Positions 20,117-29,483 of a DNA stretch of 29,483 nt are shown here, in pieces. The notes under the pieces were generated by a model. It had not been told where the DNA came from. It was given only the letters and a program-made list of their open reading frames with translations, and did not search any database. Origin of the DNA: Phoronis ovalis. Taxonomy: Eukaryota > Phoronida > Phoronidae. The translations under genes and the position numbers were made by a program. Each line of letters opens with the position of its first letter. The stretch's first letter is position 1. The DNA lies in contig JAOXYB010034729.1 of the NCBI GenBank assembly GCA_028565635.1, forward strand, positions 1 through 29,483. The letters are read 5' to 3'.

Positions 20117-23100
20117 TTGAAAGTTCTTCAATCTTGGATTGAAATTTTACAATTTTTGCAAGTAATTTTTTCTACCAAAAAAAAGCAAATTTATGTAGTT
20201 TTGTTCACTAAAGCGATAACTTTTATTTGCATCACATGCGTTGTATATGTTTAGATGTAAAACTTTTATTCGAGTCCGAAAGCAACCTGTCGGCGTTTTG
20301 AAAAGTAAGAGAATAACTGCTTTCTGATCTACTACATTATATATACATATATATTATAATTGCCACTTCACGTCTGTATGATGAGCAAAGGTAATTACCA
20401 ATTGAATGATTATTTCAATGAAAGATAACAGAACAACGTTTTTGCCAAGTGTTCAAGTGTCATAGTTGTGATTTTGAATAATTCATTAATTTTTAATAAT
20501 AGGAAAATTGCATTGTTTTTATGATTTGTGTAAAATAATTTTACTTTTATAAATTTATATGCTTGAGTACATTATATGTTTCATGGTTTACAAAACTTAT
20601 ATAATTCTAGAAAAGTGAAGTTTTAAATTACACAACATAATTGAATATAATCGTATTATTCATTTAATACTAGAACTTTTTTTACTTTTGATGTATAAGG
20701 CGTAAAGTTAAACATTGGCGCGTGCATCATGCAATTTATCATGATAATTCTTTCCTAGCCAAACTTTGAGTGGACATAATAAAATAATGTACGTACTGTG
20801 ATATCGTTTTGAATTCAAATAACACGATTTAATTTCCTTGAATTACTTTTTCTGTCAACAGGAACACGTTTTCAACACACCCTTAGTGTAAAAACATATT
20901 TGTGTAACTGCTTGCTGTCAAGGTATACGTGAAAAGTAGCTTGGGAAGCATTCAAATGGATGTCTAGAAGATGACATGGAATAATGAAATAGGATAAGGT
21001 ATAGTCGTGAGATTAAATCTTTATTTAATTTGTTTTTCGTTGAACTGTTGTCCTGCGTAAAATGTAAGAAATTCCCATATTATTTGTTTTGGAGATGACC
21101 AAATTTATATATAGTCAGATAAGTTATAAAATTTGTCTTATTGTTTTCCTAACACAAGCATGTGCAGTTCCATAGTTAAAGAATTTAAAAAAAAATCTTA
21201 TAAAATAAAAATTTTGAACAGTTACGAAAAAAATTGCAAATTTTCACTGGAACAGATCTAGGAAAAATGTTGTATTATAACTGTATCATAAATGTGCTAT
21301 CGCAACTAAATGGTGTCACTGGAAAATAATCTTACAGATAATAAATCATGCCACTTTCATTCCAACTTATAAATATTTAGAACAAAACTTGTAATACCTA
21401 GCGAATGCTCAATATCAACTGTATAATGACAGGTCTCGACGTGACAGTGTGCATTTTAAGTGCATTTTGTGCATATTTAAGTTTGTATAAAACCTGAAGT
21501 GACTCCGAATAATGTATACAACTTTTTAGGAGATTTGAATGTTTTTCTCTCGGTACTCCATATAATTGAAGATAGCTGAATTTATTGTAATATCAATAGT
21601 AAGTCCTTTTTTTGTTTTTTCATCCCATGAGAGACACAGGCAGGATACAATAAAGACACCGTAAGTTTCTTTGGAAATTCAATGGCCCCAATCATACAAT
21701 GTATACTCTGTAGGGAAATACGCACACATATGCATGGATGCATGGATTTCCCGGGATGGATATACGATTAATGTTGGCTTTGATGTATTTTTTATTTGTA
21801 GTATTAATAACTTCTGGTTAAGGCATTCTTATCTGATTATGAGTCAAACAGTTGTCGTATTACTTTATTTATAGGCACGGGTGTTGTGATTAACAATGCG
21901 GAGTGCGGTGACTTCTCACTTTTTAGTCAACGGATTTAGTTCAAGTAAACATACAATGTGTTTATCAAGATAAAATACAAAGCACATACCAATTTTTTTT
22001 ATTGACTTATAGCATTTTGGAAGTCTAGAGGTATGTTATATGCCGTATTTGCCGATGAACTATACTGTCTATTATACCACAAGGGGTATTTTGGTTTATA
22101 ACTGCCAATAGCAACAAGCAGGGCTTCGTGGTGCCGTGATTTATTGTACTCAACATCAACTGATCAACTCTTCACTGAATGAATGGCGGAGGACTGCAAT
22201 AAACCACCAGTAGTAATAGTCCGCTTTAATCATGATTTTTTAAAATAATCTCTTTCGGGAATTTTTACAATTAATCACTCTCTATGTCATGGCAGACGCC
22301 AATGTATTTATACATGTATCTGTAATTTTTGTTTTATTTGAGTTATAAAAATTCTTACTAACCTGTAATGTTATTTAACGAAGAGAGCAATGACAGAAAT
22401 ATTACATACTAAACGAGACGGCGAATAAACATACTACAATTCACCCAGCCTCATCCTGTTTAACCCAGGTAATAAAATGTTAACCCTGGTTATTGGAAAT
22501 AATATAAATGTAGATTTTGAGCCATAAAGAAAGACATCTTTATCTTCATGCTTTGACTTTACAATAAAACAAATAAATATTATATGATGTGACAGAGTCA
22601 ATAAAAAACCAACTACTTCATAGAGATCTGTTACATATCGTAGCATTTTTCGGGTAAACGCAAACATCTCAAAAAGTAACGCTTTTTTCCTCGAATGAGG
22701 GAGTTACACCATAGTAAATAAATTGATCTTATTAATTCTTTACCTTGTTTCATTTGATTTTATAAATGTCACGTGTAATCTAATATCATTGTTACTGATC
22801 TAAAGTTTACCCTGAGGGTATCAGAGTGTACTGTTGTTTTATTTTTCTCGTGTATTTTTTATCTAGCATGCACTAAAAGGTTTACTGAAATTGTACATTT
22901 ATATTGGAGATAATTTTTCGTCGTTTATGCAGTGATGTTAGAGGTACATCTAGTATTCTACTTATTAATAATTACATACCATATTTATTTTTATGGTCGT
23001 TTTTGAACGCCATACAACATTTTTTTTACAAATTAATTTTGTGTTTACAGTTTTCTTGTATTACTCAAAAAGTAATTTATTTTATTTTCAATTTTAACCT

Positions 23101-25733
23101 GAGGTCATGTCAGCAAAGTCATAGAAACACCAAGTGAATAGTTAGATAATTTTACTATTTTTCAATTACGATAATTGATTTACCAATATTCTGTTTAGAT
23201 GTTACATAAGTTAAAATATAAAAACACATTTTGGCTGATTTTATAGATATACACGTATGCTAAGATAAAACTAAATAATCGCATTGTCTACCTTTGATAA
23301 AACTCTAAACCTAAACGATTAAACATATCATTTTAATTGTATTACATATACTAATAACTACGTTAAATATTTCTTTACGAATTAAGTCAGTATAAGAATT
23401 TAGCGGCAACTTTGTTCATAATCAGGTATGTTAAATATCTTCTGGATACTAATCAAGCAAGTAATGAAAAGACAACTAAATTTTGATTACTCTGAGGAAA
23501 TTGTATTAATTGTGGTATGGCAGAAATTTAAATAAGCATCTAGCCGCTGAGTCTTGTGAGAAAACTTTCATAATGAAAAAGTGAAATATTTTCTCGTGGA
23601 CTCTCTTCATAGACACTCCGTCACCAATTCCCAAATGCAGTGTGTATTCAAGTTACGCTATATTTAGTTTATCACCTATAGTAGATTGCAATTAATTTTA
23701 GTTTATTCAGTCACTCAATATTGTTTCTTTTATGTATATTATAACCGTAACGTGGTGGTAAAATAAACGATACATGACTATTCGCGCATGCTACAAATCG
23801 TATCAACAGAATAAATATCCGGGCACGACTTTCCAAACGCAGTAATTTTGCTTAACAATGAATTTTGTTATATAGTTACCAGCAAAGTACAGCATGGACG
23901 CACGCGGGTTCTTTACAACGATGACTGCATGCATTTTTGCAGATACTTAATTTAAGATGGTTTTCTTTCCCATTTGCCGGATGTCACCTTTTTAACATAC
24001 TGAAGAATATTAAAGCCTCAAATCAGTTTGATGTGGGCATAAATTATAAATGTAGGAAATTCTGAAACAGGATGCAGTAATTTATCACTTACAAGTAAAA
24101 TTTACACTGAATCTTAGAAAATATATTTATTGTCTTGTACAGAATCATAAAACTTTAAAGCTTCGCCAAAATATTTACCGCAATAGGCGATAATCAAGTT
24201 GCAATAATCGTTTTTGAATTTGACATAATAAAATCTAAATTATTTTATTTTGCAAATATTGATGCTACAAATATCAATAATCGCAATGAATGTGTCTTCG
24301 AATACACGTGGGTTTTGTTCGTTTCCTAATTTAAACAATATATTCTAACTGGCTGTTGTGTTTTTATTAGCTTTCATTGTGTGAAAAGGTATTGCTGACT
24401 TGCGGCTTACACGATAAATCGTAGAAAATATTATAAAAATTAAATTAATATTATGTAATAGATACACCTGGGCATCATTATACGGTCTAGTACAGCGTTT
24501 ATAATCCTTAGCCCTGGGTCCCATATTCTTGAATCCCAAGAAATAAAGATCTATAGGCTATCTGTACAGAAAATCTCATATTATTTTTGTTTTTTAACCT
24601 CTACAAACCATGCAGAAAAGAGCCTAACAAGCTGTCGGCTTGGACAAACACGAGTCACGAACAAAACGTGTTTTTGTAACTGAATGGGACCAAAGCCTGT
24701 GTCGATAGCCGGGTGGTCAAGATTACAGTCAAGAGTCTCAGTTATTTCGGAAGTTATTTGGAGATTCCGACTAACTAAGAAACACACAGTGACAACTTTC
24801 ATTTAGCTCTTGACAAAAATGATTATTTGCTGATGAACTTGTTCCTCATGCAGAATAATTTAGGGCAATTATACTATTATATGTGATAATTACTACATGT
24901 ATATAGCGGTATATATAAAATACATATGTACATACATGACCATACATACACATATTCTCAATCACAATTGAATAATCGGTCTACAGTCTTTTTTTTACAG
25001 AAGCCCTGTATTTAGGCAATATCACCAAGTTTTTGTTTAATTACGACCCAATTTATAGATTTGTGCTGGTATTACTAAAGTCAAGTGTGTGCTGTACAAA
25101 CAAATTTCAACCACTCCAAAGTATTTAACAAAGTGTCAAACAAGGAACTTTCCGTTAACTGTGCGTCCGAATGTTGCCCTATTCTTCCTTATTAAATATG
25201 TGCATAAATCGACTGAATACTGATGGAGATCAGAAATTCAGATGAACTGTATTTGTAGAATGTTTAATTCGATGTCTCGATTATCCTTCTGGAAAAAATG
25301 TAAACTAGAATTCTTGAACTTTAAAGCACAAACATTTTCCCTGATGGATTTGGGTTGGTTTACCCACGAGGAATTAGCAAGGTACAATTCTGAATTCACG
25401 TCCATAAGGGATGACCCGGGGAATGACCACATTAAAAGTACGGCATCAAAACCTGCCTGGAATGTTTTTATATTTTATTTCCAATCTGATCCGTTTTTTA
25501 CTTCTCTATTGTTCTCGAACATTCTTAATTGAAGTTTAAGGAATTGGTTGTGTAGTTTTTGCTATCTACACAATTTAGGACTCTATAGCTATATATTATC
25601 TCTTATGCTATTAGGTGTTTAGGCAAACAGTTATTATATCAAAGGTCACGAAATAATTAATTTCCCCTAAAACAAGACAACAACAAGAAAATACATTAAA
25701 TAATAATAGTTTAATTGTTTATACAAATATTAC

Positions 25734-26020
25734 CTGTTACATCTCTTGCATAATTATATTCTTCCACTGGCTGTTCACGTATCTTTCCAAATCACTTGTC
25801 TATTTATTTAATGCAACGCCGGTACTTAAATCCTGTGATCACAGTAAAGTAGAAATGTTATTAGCAGATCTCAGAAGGTCTCAAAAAAATCTTAAAATAC
25901 TTTAAACGACTAAAAGTTATCCAAAAATATAAAAACTAAGCTTATATGTAAACTGTTGGCTGTATTCTTTTAATACGAATTACTGAACACCCAATCAGAG
26001 GAACCGCATTTCTGTTTATA
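25734..26020 (-). promoter_or_regulatory. sim: Candidate distal sim promoter and first exon
   Basis: On the minus strand, TATAAA (26020-26015) is followed by TCAGT (A at 25984, 36 bases downstream of the first T, slightly longer than usual). About 250 bases further on is the donor AACAG/GTAATA (exon end 25734). Spliced to 18761 this would make a coherent non-coding first exon. All parts are common motifs in such DNA. Confidence 0.2.
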
Positions 26021-26599
26021 AATTTATCGACAGATTACAGGCGGCAGAATACTACCCAATCACTACCTACAGATTAATTCGCGCAGTGAAAGAGGTATAA
26101 TGTCTCAGTGCAAGGTCGTAGCCTAATACATCATTTAAAGGGGAACATTTAGAAATAATTTATGTATTTCTTTTTGAATGTCACTAATTGTTTTCGCATG
26201 GTAGTTAAGGTTAAGATTATTAAAATAACGGAGTAGATTAAAGTACCGATAAGATGGTCACTTTCGATTTTTTTAGAATAAAACTTCCTTGGAATAATTA
26301 TCTGCTACTACTTTGGTCAATCCATCGTCCTTATGAAATTTATGAAGAATATAACAGAAGGCAAATTTGATACGAATTGTGATGTGTTTTAGTTTAGTTT
26401 TAGATACATTAAAATCAAAGAGTATCGCTGTTGCTACAGAAATAGTTCTTTTGTAATCATAACAGACTGCTGTATTTTGACCATTTTCCAACGGTAGATC
26501 GCTTTTATTCTCTGGATCTTATTTAATTTTGTAGAACATTTGTTAATAAAATGTTTATTCTCTTCAACGAAATAGTTCTTCAATAAACTTAGTTACCAA

Positions 26600-26607
26600 T
26601 GACGTCA
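26600..26607. promoter_or_regulatory. CRE palindrome
   Basis: TGACGTCA, the full cAMP-response-element palindrome, lies in the sim upstream region. It is an isolated motif. Confidence 0.25.
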
Positions 26608-29483
26608 TGGAACTAATTGTAAAAGTTTTTGAGGTTTATTACTGTTTTTGAGCGAATATTTCTGTAGTGTCACATTAAAAAATTACTTTAATGAGTTAAC
26701 ATTAATTAATTAAAAAGGTAACGACTGCTCAGAATAATTTGGTATTTTAAGTTGTTTTTGAAAAAGAACAAGGATAGCAAACAGTACTCTACGATTCATG
26801 AAAATTAATGCTGAATATATATCTAAAAAAGAAAGGTATACAAAAACAGTAGTGGAAGGCTAGTTTCTTTAAGCCTTAGACATATTCCTCTCGCCTAACG
26901 CGTATTACTCTGTTTTTATTTATGTAGAGTCGGTATACAAAGTATTAAACCAAGTGATTAATAGATTTCGTCACCACAAATTTATGGAGTTCTAGTGTGT
27001 AAGCTGACTAACTTCGTCGTTTTGGGAGTAATGTTTGTTGCTCTCAATAACTCAGTGTGATCATCACTAATCCCGAAATGTTAGATTTGTTAACTGTCTC
27101 CTTTTTTAGTCCAAATTTGTTGTTTCACAAAAGAAAGTGAAGTTTGATTGATAATTCTGAAATCTAGACCTACAGCATTGTTTCATATTTCATAATCTCG
27201 TTGACAATCACTCTCCGCCCTACCTGCCTTTAATATGTCATTGATGGTAATTAATCATTTTTAAAATATTACTTTTTTAATGTGAAACATTAAGATTTTG
27301 TAAATACATTTTCAAATGTTAATATAGCTACGTTACAATAATGACTACTAGCGTATCAAATATCACCACAAAACAATAGACAAATGAACAACTAACTAGT
27401 AGATAAATCAAAATTAAATTATATGTAAATTATATGTATATTTACACTTATGGCTGTTCGGATTGTTTTCTGCATTCGCTAACAGGTGTTTACATCAGTT
27501 ACATGGCTCATTACACGAACAAAACAGGTAACACTTACTTTTTTAATACACAACATCGCTTCTGGAGAGGAAACATATACATGCATACATTTATAATAAG
27601 TTGTTTATCAAATACCATACTGTAGATATTTTAATTTAAAATCTGTGTTATCCATGTGTGTATGAAGATTTTATATCACATATGGTACTCAGCTAACCGC
27701 AGGTTATTCGATTTTGTACTAAAAAGGCGCTCAAAATAATTAATTTTGATATAAGTTTGTTTCTAGCACACAAACCTTGATTATGAATAAATTACTCGGT
27801 GATCATCAAAACATTCTGTTCTGGAGCCGTTCAAAGATTCAGACGTGAAACCAAGAAGACAATGAGTATGCTAACTAGATTTTTTTTTCATGTATTGGTT
27901 TCATAACAGGTTGGGTGAGTTTGATAAATAGATATTGGGCAATGGACTATTTTTTGCAAAGTATAACTCATTTGCTTCTCATTCGTAACGAAGTGCGAAT
28001 TTCTAATTCTGCATAAATTTAACGATACTAAAAAGAAGGCCTAATACAATTTTGAAGCAACTGTTTTCTTAAACTGTACAAACTAAAAATCAGTTAGCAC
28101 TAAAACTATAGAAAACTTAACAGTAAAACTATACAAATGTTATCAGTGACCAACATGTTTTATAGTGTGTTATTAACGTTTTGATTGCCGATTAAGCAAA
28201 CACTTTGCGACAATTTTGACACCTGCATGGCTGATAACCAACCCTATCTGAATGTGGCCAGGTACAAAGTGGAATGATACCACTCGAGGGCCTTTTAAAA
28301 TGTAGTACGTGAAAATTGTCATATATAAACGAATCTGAAATCAGAGAGGTTTGATATTACCCCTTTATCGGTTAGGAAAATATCTTAATATCCCACGAAT
28401 TTCAATCCCGATTTTACCTTGTTCTTAGTTTAGTATGGATAAGTAAAAAAATACTTTTTGTGCCTAGTCCCTTCTTTTTATATTTGTATAGCACAACTAA
28501 TTATGTCGACATTCTGAGTTATTTACCGCAGGATTATTATTTATAATTGCCTTGCCCAAGAAGTAAACAAGGAGTAAACAACTGATGAAGCATTTTCTTT
28601 AAAATTTTCGGCAAGACTCTTCTGGTCCAGATTTGATATTTTATACTTTTTTTAAAATATTCATAATTGTAAAAAGTTACCACAGAATTATCGCCCCCTA
28701 CCGGCAAAATACAGACAGTAAACACACTTTATCATTGCAAAATATAAGTGGCCGACTAGGTAAAGAATGTCGCTTCTAAGCCATTTTCTACCTTAAAGTT
28801 ATTATTTTTTTTTAATTACGAAAGATTCGAATAAAAAGTACCATCATAAACCCATTTGATCACCTTTAATCTAAACAAGACTCGGTAAATATTCTTTTGT
28901 TAAGTGGTGATACTTTTTTCCCAAAGGGATTATATTTTTTAATTCCTAAGACATTTTTTTGTCACCTGCGGGTGTTAAATACAAAGTGCTCCTTCTATCA
29001 TTATATTCATCATATATTCAAATAAGATGATATTTAAGACAATATTTACTTATTTTCATACTGATATGAAATTTAAAACGCCAAAGTTTACCAAAAAGAT
29101 TTTACCATTATAGTGTAGTATGATTTTAATGAAATTAGCGATAATTTGCATGTAAGAGGTTTTAAAGTGATTGCCTTATTTAATTTAAGCACTTGTGCCC
29201 CACTTTTAGAAATAAAAGTCCTGAAATTGAGAAAAAATATTTAATTCAATATACTAAAAATTATACTATGAGTTCTTTGATTGTGCAATTAATTTTTTAG
29301 TACATTACAAACTGTAAATTTAAAAATACTTCTAAATTCTAATTACGTGCAGTTACATTATTTAGAAGATAAAATTTATTTCTGAATGCTATTAACAGCT
29401 GGGACTAAATTTATAACAGTCGAATGCGAGATATTTTTCAAAAACTATACTGTCATTGTGCTAATGTTATTTTATCAAAATGT

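Larger units (their letters stand above)
18762..29483. other. Upstream region of sim with no recognisable coding exon
   Basis: About 10.7 kb of A+T-rich DNA on the 5' side of sim. Open frames here (for example 21671-21874, 22434-22667, 24581-24802, 25242-25532, 26273-26491 and 28537-28725) are short, often overlap on opposite strands, and show no family motif. The acceptor at 18762 requires at least one 5' non-coding sim exon and promoter, most likely in this region or beyond it. No tRNA, rRNA or intact transposon was seen. Confidence 0.7.

Noticed and set aside
20336-20362. TATATATACATATATATTAT as a TATA promoter
   Set aside because: It is a simple AT dinucleotide tract with no initiator at a usable distance. 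Such tracts are common here (see also about 24897-24960).
11099-24310. Four CACGTG palindromes (11099, 12219, 22770, 24305)
   Set aside because: Widely spaced and close to the number expected by chance; not a cluster.
24581-24802. A 73-codon minus-strand open frame in a slightly GC-richer patch
   Set aside because: Considered as a decayed transposon or gene fragment, but no reverse transcriptase, transposase or other motif is visible and it is not extended by plausible splicing.
25238-25532. Overlapping open frames on both strands (plus 25242-25532, minus 25238-25432)
   Set aside because: Double-strand openness is unusual here, but neither translation shows a known motif and the length is attainable by chance.
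16013-29350. TACGTG (Sim/ARNT-type) motifs scattered through intron 1 and upstream as an autoregulatory cluster
   Set aside because: About eight occurrences were noticed, dispersed; a rough base-composition estimate expects a similar number by chance.

Overview
This is nuclear DNA from an animal, probably a bilaterian invertebrate. It is strongly A+T-rich, and both recognisable genes are split by GT-AG introns and belong to metazoan families. Frame-by-frame splicing gives two convergent (tail-to-tail) genes in the first ~18.8 kb and about 10.7 kb without a recognisable gene after that. I cannot name the phylum. The bHLH-PAS protein reads more like chordate SIM1/SIM2 than the Drosophila protein: it has the [18 protein letters not shown] block, a C-terminal KFE(S/T)L..(A)TQ..(V/I)KEE patch and a terminal TSVI(V/I) motif.

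Layout: (1) 372-3121, plus strand: the last six exons (334 codons plus stop) of holocarboxylase synthetase / biotin-protein ligase (HLCS), whose 5' part lies left of the window. (2) 3122-3819: a ~0.7 kb gap holding both 3' UTRs and poly(A) signals of both genes. (3) 3820-18761, minus strand: a complete single-minded (sim) coding sequence in seven coding exons (700 codons plus stop), with bHLH, PAS-A, PAS-B and a long tail. Coding intron 1 is ~10.6 kb (8009-18565) and the other introns are 0.3-0.75 kb. The ATG is preceded by an in-frame stop and a splice acceptor at 18762, so at least one non-coding 5' exon should lie at higher coordinates. (4) 18762-29483: no coding exon that I can support; this is the upstream side of sim and probably holds its promoter(s) and regulatory DNA.

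Repeats inside sim introns: a near-perfectly palindromic foldback/MITE-like element of ~677 bp (9797-10473, possible ATA target duplication); a ~380 bp element in intron 5 (5818-6196) bounded by inverted poly-G/poly-C ends and carrying a decayed ~32-bp minisatellite; a 75-bp tandem duplication (16226-16374); and an 18-bp duplication (10540-10575). Just upstream of the sim start exon is a 32-bp tandem repeat in which each unit carries a forkhead-type TGTTTAC/T core.

The most notable large-scale observation is the gene order. sim and HLCS sit tail-to-tail with under 1 kb between stop codons, the same neighbourhood and relative orientation I know for human SIM2 and HLCS on chromosome 21. The two products have no obvious functional link (a neural/midline transcription factor and a biotin-loading enzyme), so the pairing is best read as inherited ancient linkage, perhaps maintained by regulatory DNA. 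I found no CRISPR array, rRNA, tRNA or bacterial feature, and no convincing new protein-coding system.
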